Source: Dryomyza anilis
Taxonomy: Eukaryota > Arthropoda > Insecta > Diptera > Dryomyzidae
Length of the DNA: 64,000 nucleotides
Assembly: GCA_951804985.1 (NCBI GenBank)
Contig: OX638130.1
Location: forward strand, 119,301,593-119,365,592
Direction of reading: 5' to 3'
The notes below the pieces were generated by a model. That model ran no database searches, had not been told where the DNA came from, and saw nothing but the letters and a program-made list of their open reading frames with translations. The position numbers were made by a program, and so were the translations under genes. This document shows positions 58,901 to 63,599 of this stretch, in pieces. How positions within the stretch are numbered: the first letter of the stretch is position 1; every line of letters begins with the position of its first letter.

Positions 58901-58965
58901 CTGACACTCGGAGGTGTCGCATTTCTGGGCCTTGTCTGCGGGCGCATCTGTGATGGTAGCAGGTG
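13586..58965 (-). CDS. Chitin deacetylase-like protein (Cda4/Cda5 class), 3' five exons; 5' end outside window
   Basis: The coding join, read on the minus strand, is 58965-58838, 55131-54989, 27621-27402, 26807-26422 and 13919-13586. All junctions have AG acceptors and GT donors and the phases agree, giving 402 residues and a TAA stop. The product matches the insect chitin deacetylase-like family (carbohydrate esterase 4, NodB fold). Members are secreted to cuticle, trachea or peritrophic matrix and modify or organise chitin. In order one sees a Cys-rich linker (CQLPYCFCSKDGT), the NodB core with motif 1 TFDG, motif 2 region GHEFATESISQQ, motif 3 MRAPF, motif 4 YDSS...W and motif 5 MPFH, then a Cys-rich tail ending in DAEEGGESSN. 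Family members of about 480-490 residues start with a signal peptide and a CBM14 domain; about 85 residues are therefore missing to the right of the window. Positions normally holding metal ligands are substituted, so catalysis is doubtful. The choice between Cda4 and Cda5 is from remembered family sequences and is not resolved. Confidence 0.9.
14675..16140. repeat. GAGACAATTCTTC-rich tandem repeat with higher-order units
   Basis: Short degenerate units around 'ccgagacaattcttctcc' fill the region. Larger units begin with ATATCAGGAAACTTCTCCGA at about 14955, 15200 and 15570 (a related one near 14685). They continue with 'gacaattctata', 'attattca' and 'cattctttccgg' in the same order. A further piece lies at 16800-17120. 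Confidence 0.7.
16168..16750 (+). repeat. 170-183-bp satellite, about 3.3 units
   Basis: Units start at 16169, 16352, 16522 and 16705 with ATATTCA(A/G)TGAATCGAAT. Shared blocks are CATTACATTTTCTGTAAAAA, AACCAATCCAAGTGTGACCC, ATTTTTAAAAATTTTGAATT and TTTAGGAGCTGCAGAATGAC. A 13-bp deletion explains the shorter second unit. A diverged inverted copy is at 41300-41510. Confidence 0.9.
17985..18235. repeat. Decayed tandem repeat, about 95-bp units
   Basis: Three units start near 17994, 18091 and 18182 with AAATTAAAAAA(T/G)G(A/T)C-like sequence. Each then has a 'tattttaaacgccgatat' or 'atattaagcgtcgatttg' segment and 'ttaaaaata'. Confidence 0.55.
18680..20070. repeat. Three large modules containing 22-bp tandem units
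   Basis: Each module has TTAACGCAGTTAAATTGAAT, TTTATTTGTTTGTGC, a 'ttatttgacttgtttatttgag' stretch and 'ttggcttta'. A short run of 22-bp units follows (AATAAATACAGAATG plus TAGTTAA), then GGTTCGTGCGTTGGA. Modules begin near 18690, 19165 and 19625. The first and third also carry CACGTACAACTCAAATGG and TTCTTCTAGGACTGTAGTCC. Confidence 0.75.
21640..21870. repeat. Low-complexity A-rich tract
   Basis: Runs of A8-A12 are separated by TTC, TTCGG and TCCG, with TATATATATT near 21820. It lies directly before a LINE fragment and may have been its landing site. Confidence 0.6.
21871..22600 (+). pseudogene. 5'-truncated, frameshifted LINE (reverse transcriptase C-terminal part)
   Basis: The plus frame from 21891 encodes MGLAVNEDKTKFLVST, FVYLGSSVNSNNDVSLEIKR and LYKSLIMPVLLYGAETW. 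These are typical of the region after the catalytic core in non-LTR reverse transcriptases. The frame breaks near 22230. Another frame continues with FERKILRKIFGPICF, an internal TAG, then LRWLCHVERIKGGQRRRGRP, MRWKDQVEDNLAMLG and NWRQRAQ. The 3' end is TTTAAGTAAGTAAGTAA, a short tetranucleotide tail. No endonuclease domain or catalytic YxDD core remains. The clade is not assigned. Confidence 0.8.
22613..23345 (-). repeat. Dispersed repeat E, copy interrupted by a foldback element
   Basis: Outside 22707-23045 the sequence matches, in reverse complement, the two copies at 31479-31960 and 32483-32960. Left landmarks are TTGCTAATTTATGCAAGTCG, TTATATAAGAAATAAC and ACTTGAGAACTGAGAAGTAT. Right landmarks are GTTGATTAAAATTTGGTTTA and ATGAACAGGGTTCTTCAATA. 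The uninterrupted copies show what the site looked like before insertion. Confidence 0.7.
22707..23045. mobile_element. Foldback/MITE element with about 120-bp inverted arms
   Basis: The arms 22709-22830 and about 22885-23005 are reverse complements with few mismatches. They start GGGTTTTTCAACAGGGACGC and include TATTTCTTGCCGCTCTTTTG and TCTCTTCAGTAAGGTTTG. The loop is about 50 bp. A second right end (GTAGCGCTCTTATTG then AAAAACCCTTTA) lies at 23021-23045, so a related end is duplicated. No coding region is present. Flanking bases allow a TA or ATAAA target duplication. Confidence 0.85.
23521..24080 (+). repeat. About 310-bp dispersed repeat, copies 2 and 3 in tandem
   Basis: Copies start at about 23521 and 23800. 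Both contain (T/A)CATCTTTTGGCATGAG-like starts, GAA(C/T)GAAAA then GTTG, 'ttcggttaaaa', 'ttggttgatgaaattaccatattcg'-like strings and 'gaacagacttaacagttg' or 'agatttaacagttgag'. The order matches copy 1 (9344-9647, inverted) and copy 4 (24920). Confidence 0.65.
24470..24870 (-). pseudogene. LINE C-terminal fragment with zinc-finger-like Cys/His motif
   Basis: On the minus strand ECRKLTGLLTGHNT is followed, after a frame change, by ALCSACYEETGTTEHYLCDC and PAFSRIRRQIFG. The C-x2-C...H-x4-C pattern and the preceding LTGH motif are the usual C-terminal region of RNase H-bearing non-LTR elements. The frames are broken and no RT core is present. It separates copies 3 and 4 of the 310-bp repeat. Confidence 0.7.
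24920..25232 (+). repeat. About 310-bp dispersed repeat, copy 4
   Basis: It starts ACACAGGAAAAATACTC and ends near AGTTGGCAAAACAAAC, with the same internal order as the other copies. A small local duplication of GTGCTAAA(G/A)(A/T)AGTATA occurs at about 25090-25130. Confidence 0.6.
25438..26090 (+). mobile_element. Dipteran dispersed repeat, long copy
   Basis: It starts with a small hairpin (TATACCCTACACTAAGAGTG then AAAGGGTATA). GTAACACCCTGAAGAAAGC, TATATGTTCTTGATCAG, CCTCCTGAGTCGATTTAGCA and TGTCCGTCTGTC follow. A GTCA microsatellite lies at 25577-25612. It ends near GTGCAGGGTATTTATAGTCG. This organisation (terminal TATACCC/GGGTAT, CTTGATCAG box, CTGTC run) is typical of short non-autonomous repeats common in flies; the class is not certain. 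Confidence 0.65.
26422..26807 (-). CDS. Chitin deacetylase-like exon D (NodB motifs 4 and 5)
   Basis: The exon is 386 nt; it starts in phase 0 with VIEDFGYIYDSSVTV and ends GAACT|GTAAGT, so CT joins T of exon E to make Leu. It encodes YDSS and IWPYTLDYKI (motif 4 region), then Cys-bearing loops HECKSGTCPSKTF and GGHCPYMDQCVL, and MMPFHTNWFQ (motif 5, with the His present). Conservation with insect family members is very high over the whole exon. The acceptor is odd: the bases before the AG are a GCC repeat instead of a pyrimidine tract. Confidence 0.92.
26808..27401 (-). other. Intron C-D (594 bp)
   Basis: It is bounded by GTAAGC at 27401 and CGCCGCAG at 26808. It holds (CAA)n/(GTT)n runs near 27010-27035 and 27177-27205 and a GCC repeat touching the acceptor. 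No other feature is seen. Confidence 0.85.
27402..27621 (-). CDS. Chitin deacetylase-like exon C (NodB motifs 2 and 3)
   Basis: The exon is 220 nt, with acceptor CTGTCTAATTTCAG and donor AAG|GTAAGC. One base completes Ser from exon B, then 73 codons end in phase 0. It encodes NYQQIQHLAYAGHEFATE, then SISQQQGLQDKGYEEWVGEM and the conserved GMREILRNFANV, ending MRAPFLKPGRNTQYK. The RAPF motif 3 is intact. In the motif 2 window the two metal-ligand His positions (H-x-x-x-H in active CE4 enzymes) read E and Q. The 19-bp repeat array starts only about 80 bp upstream of the acceptor. Confidence 0.92.
27703..29392 (-). repeat. 19-bp tandem array, copy 2 (inverted, 1.7 kb)
   Basis: Units on the plus strand are TTCAATTTTT(C/A)ACTAAAAA, the reverse complement of the 3.5-5.9 kb array. 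Variants with AACT, CACT and TCAATAAA are mixed, so it is less homogeneous than the other arrays. It begins about 80 bp upstream of exon C in transcript terms. Confidence 0.95.
29878..29903. repeat. CA microsatellite
   Basis: Uninterrupted CA dinucleotides followed by TATACACACA. A GTGTGTGT run lies 200 bp to the left (29680-29690), so the two could pair. Further CA runs are at 33526-33545 and 34010-34026. Confidence 0.8.
30390..31250. repeat. Decayed repeat rich in TTTACGAA, about 400-bp units
   Basis: ACTGCCTTCAATCTGCC...GTTAGTATTTGTAGATTTAC (30660) is matched by ACTGCCTTGATTTTG...TTAGCATTTGTATATTTAC (31064). Both are followed by GAAACTTTTxCxAA. TTTACG occurs many times in between. Confidence 0.5.
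31479..31960 (+). repeat. Dispersed repeat E, first direct copy
   Basis: It matches 32483-32960 through TTGAAAAACAATT(A/C)ATAAT, TTGATCACTACAAAACAT, GAGGACTACGTACATTAATG, CAAATTTCAATCAAAATATT and GAGTTCTCAAGTGATGTTTG. It ends in A/T-rich tails. It is interrupted by nothing. Confidence 0.85.
31975..32440 (+). mobile_element. Solo-LTR-like segment
   Basis: It is more GC-rich than both sides. A TATA box (GCAGTATATAAGACCGCCGC at 32215-32234) is followed about 25 bases later by a start-like AGCACTTTAGT. Two AATAAA-like signals follow (AATTAATAAAGTTAATTG near 32366). Upstream lie two near-repeats around TCAGCGCACTAA(T/G)CAATGT. This promoter-then-polyA order is what an insect LTR looks like. No gag/pol or primer-binding site is seen, and exact ends and target duplication were not resolved. 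Confidence 0.45.
32483..32960 (+). repeat. Dispersed repeat E, second direct copy
   Basis: It is a direct repeat of 31479-31960 about 1.0 kb away, separated by the LTR-like segment. It lacks several short strings (for example part of TTATTCATCAA) but keeps the order. Confidence 0.85.
35547..35717. repeat. Short perfect inverted repeat with 139-bp loop
   Basis: CTTGTGATTTGGTGGT at 35547-35562 is the exact reverse complement of 35702-35717. The arms are 16 bp. It may be the terminal repeat of a very small element or part of a longer decayed one. Confidence 0.6.
36350..36857. mobile_element. Foldback element with tandem-repeat arms
   Basis: The left arm (36350-36580) consists of degenerate GAAATTCAGAAATTTCCATT-type units. 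The right arm (36583-36857) is the reverse complement (AATTTCTGAATTTCAAATG units). The outermost parts also pair: CTACACCATATACAA...GTAATTCAGAAAAGATCAA on the left, and the reverse complement of TTGATC-like TTTTCTGAATTACAG...ATGGTGTAG on the right. Arms built of short tandem units around almost no loop are the hallmark of Drosophila-type Foldback elements. No coding region is present. Confidence 0.8.
37200..37760. repeat. Decayed tandem repeat, about 155-163-bp units
   Basis: GAGTCTT(C/A/T)AAATACT(G)CAAA occurs at about 37378, 37532 and 37695. Related blocks are TATTTTAGGAATAT, GGCTCA(T/A)A and (T/A)AATAGGA(C/T)T. Confidence 0.6.
39480..41130 (+). repeat. 123-bp satellite, 13 units, with three-unit higher-order structure
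   Basis: GACAGTACTTGGTGCTTTG starts at 39572, 39695, 39818, 39941, 40064, 40187, 40310, 40433, 40556, 40674, 40797, 40919 and 41042. Spacing is exactly 123 except for one 118 and one 122. Other shared blocks are AAGACATTCATTTGATTTTC and GAGTTGACGACAGTAAA. Diagnostic variants (AAATCATCATAGACCCCTTC versus AAAGCATCATAGATCTCTTC; CTAGCATAG versus CAAGCAAAG) recur every third unit between 39695 and 40433. Confidence 0.97.
41300..41510 (-). repeat. Diverged inverted copy of the 16.2-16.75 kb satellite unit
   Basis: The reverse complement contains CTCGGTTTAGGAGCTACAGA, AATATTCAGTGAATCGAATG, GCATCATTAGATTTTCTGTA and AACCAATCCAAGTGTGACCC in the same order as the units 25 kb away. Confidence 0.85.
42320..42835. 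repeat. T-rich array of TTTTTGCTTTTG units
   Basis: 6-bp (TTTTTG/CTTTTG/ATTTTG) units repeat for 500 bp, giving spurious Leu/Phe-rich plus frames and Lys-rich minus frames. It is a pure pyrimidine-plus-G strand. Confidence 0.9.
44270..44960. repeat. T-rich array of TTTTTGATTTTGTG units
   Basis: Similar to the 42.3 kb array but more degenerate, with TTTTGTGTTTTTG and TTTTTGATTTTG units. It also gives spurious open frames on both strands. Confidence 0.85.
45885..46830. repeat. Decayed tandem repeat, about 350-430-bp units
   Basis: Three related pieces near 45990-46070, 46300-46455 and 46655-46815 share an AATTAAAGCTT-like start in the last two. They also share GCATT(G)CAAAGTTATGAGT-like, GTGATTTGT(G/T)CA(A/G)GTACTA and CATACGTCACGT(G/A)G blocks. 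Each ends in a TTTTAAATG(T/C)ATTTTATGCG string. Confidence 0.65.
48150..49245. repeat. 17-bp tandem array (TTATACAGTAAAAACTG)
   Basis: About 60 units, with many substitutions (CAGT/CACT, AAAACTG/AAACTTG). The unit junction ACTGTTATACAGT is an imperfect palindrome. Confidence 0.9.
49430..49975. repeat. 11-bp tandem array (TTATACAACTG)
   Basis: About 45 units of TTATACAACTG, TTATATAACTG or TTATGCAACTG. It shares the CTGTTATACA core with the neighbouring 17-bp array, from which it is separated by a transitional 180 bp. Confidence 0.9.
51440..52375. repeat. 21-bp tandem array with palindromic core GCAACATGTTGC
   Basis: From about 51690 to 52375 some 32 units of GCAACATGTTGC + TGTAACATA repeat almost without change; visible variants are near 51715, 51800, 51825, 51875 and 52010. 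The 51440-51690 part is a more varied precursor with GCAACATT and 'gaaacatgttcttcaac' units. The 12-bp core is a perfect palindrome. Because 21 is a multiple of 3 and the unit has no minus-strand stop, all three minus frames stay open, but the heptapeptide repeats (MLLCYSN, MLQQHVA, CYVTATC) are not a credible protein. Confidence 0.97.
52671..53610. repeat. Decayed larger repeats related to the 21-bp array
   Basis: GTGTTGAGACACAATGTTGC-like starts occur at 52671, 52922, 53157 and 53288. CTGCAACATCT(G/A)AAATTTT and CATCAACATTTGAAAGC follow. Between them lies a GACACAATGTTGCTGCAAC half-unit with AAACTGC(T/G)TATTTAAT. A last GCAACATGTTGCTGCAAC is at 53584. Confidence 0.75.
54555..55039. repeat. 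253-bp tandem duplication spanning an intron/exon boundary
   Basis: Copy 1 (about 54555-54786) and copy 2 (about 54808-55039) align at a constant offset of 253 bp. Shared landmarks include GATTTTAGTCTAA, ATCGATTTCAACTT, ATGCTTTTGTTTGCATCTA, TTATTTAATGCTATGCCACG and the exon B end. Intron portions differ by scattered substitutions and small indels, while the exon portion is conserved. The breakpoint inside exon B falls at TTGGGA (54781-54786 and 55034-55039). Confidence 0.85.
54728..54786 (-). pseudogene. Truncated duplicate of exon B (pseudo-exon with donor site)
   Basis: Positions 54735-54786 repeat the last 52 or so bases of exon B, including codons for NPNGCLIRGTFFMSHEYS. The GTGAGT donor and following intron bases at 54728-54734 are also copied. 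On the minus strand the copy starts abruptly after a T-rich stretch (TATTCTTTTTT), with no AG acceptor next to it and without motif 1. It is one end of a 253-bp tandem duplication. The copied exon bases appear identical to the original, so the duplication looks recent relative to the diverged intron part. It is probably not spliced in, but it offers a competing donor site. Confidence 0.8.
54989..55131 (-). CDS. Chitin deacetylase-like exon B (NodB motif 1)
   Basis: The exon is 143 nt, with acceptor CTCTTTTACAG and donor TATAG|GTGAGT. It begins in phase 0 (IPQMILLTFDGAVN) and ends with AG, which joins the first base of exon C to make Ser. It holds CE4 motif 1 as TFDG; canonical enzymes have TFDD, so the second Asp (a metal ligand) is replaced by Gly. 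It also encodes NPNGCLIRGTFFMSHEY, the conserved strand after motif 1. Its 3' part plus the donor was duplicated about 250 bp downstream in the transcript (54728-54786). Complementary 19-bp repeat arrays lie in both flanking introns. Skipping this exon would shift the frame. Confidence 0.9.
56560..57952 (+). repeat. 19-bp tandem array, copy 3 (1.4 kb) with internal palindrome
   Basis: Units AAAAATTGAATTTTTAGTG (variants AATG, AGGG at the left edge). It is homogeneous from 57060 on, where a larger block containing TTTTTAATGCAAAATTAAAT recurs at about 57100, 57310 and 57655. At 56889-57055 the array folds back on itself exactly. Confidence 0.95.
56889..57055. repeat. Perfect palindrome, 83-bp arms, one-base centre
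   Basis: Base-by-base comparison outward from A56972 pairs every position from 56889 to 57055. Landmarks on the left are GAAGAATTGATTTTTTTTAA and TATAGTGAAAA; the right reads TTTTCACTATA and TTAAAAAAAATCAATTCTTC. The first mismatch is 56888/57056. Confidence 0.95.
58838..58965 (-). CDS. Chitin deacetylase-like exon A (Cys-rich linker before NodB domain)
   Basis: The exon is 128 nt. It is preceded on the minus strand by a pyrimidine-rich TTTTACTTTCAG acceptor and followed by AAG|GTAGGT. The first two bases complete a codon begun in an upstream exon outside the window, then 42 codons follow, ending in phase 0. It encodes a short Ala/Pro/Thr stretch (PATITDAPADKAQ) and CDTSECQLPYCFCSKDGT, the Cys-rich segment that precedes the deacetylase domain throughout insect chitin deacetylases. 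The exon is clearly more GC-rich than its surroundings. No CBM14-like Cys-rich exon was found between here and 64000, so the preceding exon lies further right. Confidence 0.88.
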
Positions 58966-59047
58966 CTGAAAGTAAAATATATTTGTAAATATTTGTTGCT
59001 TCATTATTCGTAGATTTAATCATATCGTAGATTTAAATATATTGTGG

Positions 59048-60219
59048 AATTTTTATGAAAAATTGAATTTTTTGTAAAAAATTGATTTTTTTTTGTGAAA
59101 ATTTAAATTTTTAGTGAAAATTTTAATTTTATTAGTGAAAAATTGAATTTTTAGTGAAAAATTTAATTCTTAGTGAACATTTTATTTTTAGTAAAAAAAA
59201 AATAATTTTTAGTAAAAAATTAAATTTTTAGTGAAAATTTGAATTTTTTTAGTGAAAATTTGAATTTATTAGTGAAAATTTGAATTTTTAGTGAAAATTT
59301 GAATTTTTTAGTGAAAATTTGAATTTTTAGTGAAACATTGAATTTTTAGTAAAAAATTTAATTTTTAGTGAAAAATTGAATTTTTAGTGAAAAATTGAAT
59401 TTTTAGTGAAAAATTGAATTTTTAGTGAAAAATTTAATTTTTAGTGAAAAATTGAATTTTTAGTGAAAAATTGAATTTTTAGTGAAAAATTTAATTTTTA
59501 GTGAAAAATTGAATTTTTAGTGAAAAATTTAATTTTTAGTGAAAAATTGAATTTTTAGTGAAAATTTTGATTCTTAGTTAAAAAACGAATTTTTAGTTAA
59601 TAATGGAATTTTATGTAAAAAAATAGAATTTTTAGTAAAAAATTGAATTTTTAGTGAAAATTTGAATTTTTAGTGATAAATTAAATTTGTAGTGAAAAAT
59701 TTAATTTCTAGTAAAAAATTGATTTTTTAGTGAAAAATGGAATTTTTAGTGAAAATTGAATTTTTTAGTTAAAAATTGAATTTTTAGTGAAAAATTGAAT
59801 TTTTAGTGAAATTGAAATTTTTTTAGTGAAAAATTGAATGTTTAGTGGAAAATTGAATTTTTAGTGAAAAATTGAATGTTTAGTGAAAAATTGAATTTTT
59901 CGTGAAAAATTGAATTTTAGTGAAAAAATTGATTTTTAGTGAAAAATTGAATTTTATATAAAAAATTGAATTTTTGGTGAAAAAATGAATTTTTAGTGAA
60001 AAATTGAATTTTTAGTGAAAAATTGAATTTTTAGTGAAAATTTGAATTTTTAGTGAAAAATTGAATTTTTAGTGAAAATTTTGATTCTTATTGAAAAAAC
60101 GAATTTTTAGTTAAAAATGGAATTTTATGTGAAAAATTGAATTTTTAGTGAAAAATTGAATTTTTAGTGAAAAATTGAGTTTTTAGTGGAAATTTAATTT
60201 TTTTAGGTGAAAATTGAAT
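59048..60219 (+). repeat. 19-bp tandem array, copy 4 (1.2 kb)
   Basis: The same unit as the other arrays, with more indels. An internal duplication pairs 59560-59660 and 60070-60145 (TTTTGATTCTTA, then AAAAAACGAATTTTTAGTTA and 'aatggaattttatgt'). Confidence 0.95.
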
Positions 60220-61228
60220 GCAACACATTTTTGTATAAAGTTAACTTGAAAATTCATTATCTATAATGTTTAATTTAGGCAAAATTCTTTGTCAATTGAA
60301 AAGCGTTAACGGCACGCTGAAGCAGCACCCCATAGTCGAAACACTTAATTAGAAAATTCCAATAAAGCGCCGAAAACTGTAACCAACACCAGCTGCTGTC
60401 TGACTGACTGGCAGGCAGGCAGAAGGCAACAGAAAGGCAACTGAAAGACACCCTTTTTGACTGCTTCCTTTCTGATTGGCTTTCTGGCTGTCAGTTCAAG
60501 TCTTTGACATGTTACTAAAATGTTTAAGACGTCGATGCGTCGATGGCAACCACAAAAACAACAACAACAACAACAAAAAAAGAGCAAGCAACAAAATTTA
60601 CCATTTTGCATTTTGCAAATTCCTCAAGTTTTGTAGTAGATTCAATTTCATAATTCACTGAATACGCTCTCAATGGCAAAATTGCGACGGCAATATTAAC
60701 GATGACAAAAACACACGAAAAGTAGCATTTTGTGGTTTTACTAAAGAATATATGTAGTGCAGTCAGCCAGCCAGCCAACCAGGCTTAATTACAATCACAA
60801 CTTCATATATAGTGCAACGAAAATGATAGAGATTTTGGCAGCTGAGTCTGACAGCATTTCGCATTTTAGTTGCATTTTGAAAGTGTAGGGAGTAAAAAAA
60901 ATGAACAGAGTGAAAAAAGAGTGGCATTATTTAAAGCCTGCTGTGCACATTGAATATAGATACATATAATGTAAATGTACCGTCTTGGATATCTTATCCT
61001 AATTTCGATATTTAATTTTTATATTTATAACAGTTGATATAAAAAAAATTGCAGAAAACTAAATAGTGTCGGCAAATAGGTGTAAAACCTTCGAGAGCTA
61101 ATTTCAACAGTTTTTTTTTAACAATTATTTTATTTTAATATTTTTTTAATATCAAAAAAAAGTGTCAGTATATAAACAGCAGTAAAATATATATATTTTA
61201 AAATCCAAATATTTTTGAGATATTACCC

Positions 61229-61990
61229 CAGACAATATTTTTGTCAGTGTCGAGGAAGATTTGAAAATTCTGTATCACCAGTTGTTTGTTTTCTATTCGT
61301 TCTCAAAATATGCCTTAAATCTTCCATTATAATTAAACAAAATGTTACAACATATTTTACAGCATATGCTATACACATCCCAAAATATTCCAATTATCTG
61401 TGTGTTTGCCGGAAATATGCCCAAAGTGTTCCCGTAAAAATGCCAGAATATGATATACCCCAATATGATATACCAAAAAAGTCCGCCAGACAAAATATTT
61501 GGCAGGGTCGAGTCAGTTCAAAAACATTTTCTCGATATATTTCATACAGACAAAGGTGGAGTTTGTAACACAAACTGTCTGTTTTCTCCTCATTGCCAAA
61601 ATATCCCGTGAATCTGCCATTAAAATTCTACAAAATTTAACAACCTGCTATACACTTTCTAAAATATTCCATTTATCTGTGTGTTTGCCGGAAATATGCC
61701 AAAAATATTCCGGAAAAATGCCAGATATTTTGTCTCGGTTCCCCAGACAACGTTTTTGGCAGGGTCGAGACAGTTTAGAAGCATTTTATCGAAATATTTC
61801 AAGCAGACAAAGGCGGAGTTTGTATCACAAGCTGTCTGTTTTCTGCCCGTTCCCCAAATATGCCGTGAATCTGTCGTTAATATTCCACAAAATTGTACAA
61901 TCTGCCTGAGACAAAATTTCTGTCATTTTTCAGGCATATTTTCGGCATATTCAGGGCATATTTTGGGAACGAACCGAAAATAGACAGTTT
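61229..61990 (+). repeat. 255-258-bp tandem repeat, three units
   Basis: Units start at 61229, 61487 and 61742 with CCAGACAA...TTT(T/G)G(T/G)CAG. Each then has GTCGAG, 'aaggcggagtttgtatcac', TGTCTGTTTTCT, 'aaatatgccgtgaatctgcc', 'tatctgtgtgtttgccgg' (first two units) and AAATATGCC. The overlapping open frames (100-136 codons) follow the repeat and have no known domain. Confidence 0.85.
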
Positions 61991-63599
61991 GTGAATGTTT
62001 AAATTATTTGGAAAACATGTTTCTAGACTGCCTTGATCATGCCAAATATTTTGTCTTTGACGATTGTCAGAGTATTAGTATTTAATTTAATTTTCTACTG
62101 ATAAATATTAAGAAAATATAATACAAATTATTAAATTAAAATAAATTGAAATTTAATTTTTCGTATTATTAGGGTTAAAATTTAAATATTCTTTAGTGTG
62201 TCGAAATAAGGTACATTGACGTTATAGTAGGTATATATATATATAGTTTGATGACATTTCTCATGTAGTATGTAGGATGTATGGGCAGACTTTGTTGTAG
62301 TCAACATAACTACTTCAGTCAATTAAGTTTAGAGTGAAAAGCAGGCTGGTAGCTGCCTGGGAAAGACTGATATATTTCCATTTATTTTAAAAACTAAAAT
62401 TTTAATTTTTATTTAATTTTGCAAGTTTTCTATTTATATTTTAAATTTTAAAACTAAATGAATTTTGTTTTTGTAAAACATAAAAATTAATAGTAATTCC
62501 AATAGCCACATTTGAAATACTTTAACTAAGTCATTTCCTACAATATGTATTTGTCTTGCACTACAACTTTATTTTTAAAATAAAATATAAAATTGTGCAG
62601 TATAAATTTGTAAACTTTATATTTATTTAAATGAATTTCAAAAACTGATATCATTTCAAAACAAATAAAATAATGAAAAATTGTTTTTGCCTCAGCCATT
62701 AGAAATGCAAGCAACGTTTTGCAAATAAGAACGTGTTGTGGTTTAAATAAATGCACTGCTGCCCCCAAAAAAAAAAAAAAATACAATGTCAACAACTATA
62801 TCAGCAATAAATAAGAAATTTTATGCAGCAACATATTTCGTATGCAACAGCAGAGCACATGGCCTAAAACACTTCACTTCACTTGACTTGATTTGACTAC
62901 CTGCAACCGAACAAAAGTCAAATAAATCTTAAATTAAAATGAAAAAGATATTAGAACAGATTGATTGGCAGTAGCAGCAGCAATAGCAACAGCAACAACA
63001 TCAGCAACTTTAGCAAAAGTAATAATATAAAGATTCTGCTTGAGTGCAATCGAACAACAGCAAAAATCAATTGCAATAAAAGTTTCTGCTGTTGCTAGTC
63101 TTTGTTTTTATATGACATCAACGACGTTGCTCTGTTGCTGTTACTGTTGCTATTGTTTTTGCTGTTGACAAAAATCAAATGTGCATTTCGTGCTTTAGTT
63201 ATTTTTCAATCAATTGCTGAGTGAAGTAAATAAATTGCTGAATAAAACATGAAGCGACGCAACAACAATAAGGGGGCAGCATGTCTTAAGTGTTGCTGTT
63301 GAATACCTGAGCAACATATCAGCAGCAACACCATCATCAACGCATCATCATCATAACTATCATCAATATCATCGACTACAGTAGCAGCAGCAACAACACC
63401 ACCACCATCAGGAGCAACTCTTAAGTGAATTGCTTGAGATTAAATGTTGCTGATGTCGAAGTCTTTGTGGTGCTGCTATTGATGTTAGTTGGTGGATTAT
63501 TTAGGGTTGTGCTTTATACCGTATATCATGTAAACTATGTGAGGTTTTCTTGAGTAGTTTAAAAATATTTTAAATTCAAAATAATCGATTATTTTATAT

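Noticed and set aside
60345..60778. Cys-rich minus frames that might be the missing chitin-binding exon
   Set aside because: The Cys run comes from a (CAA)n/(TTG)n tract; the spacing does not fit a CBM14 domain and no matching splice phase was found.
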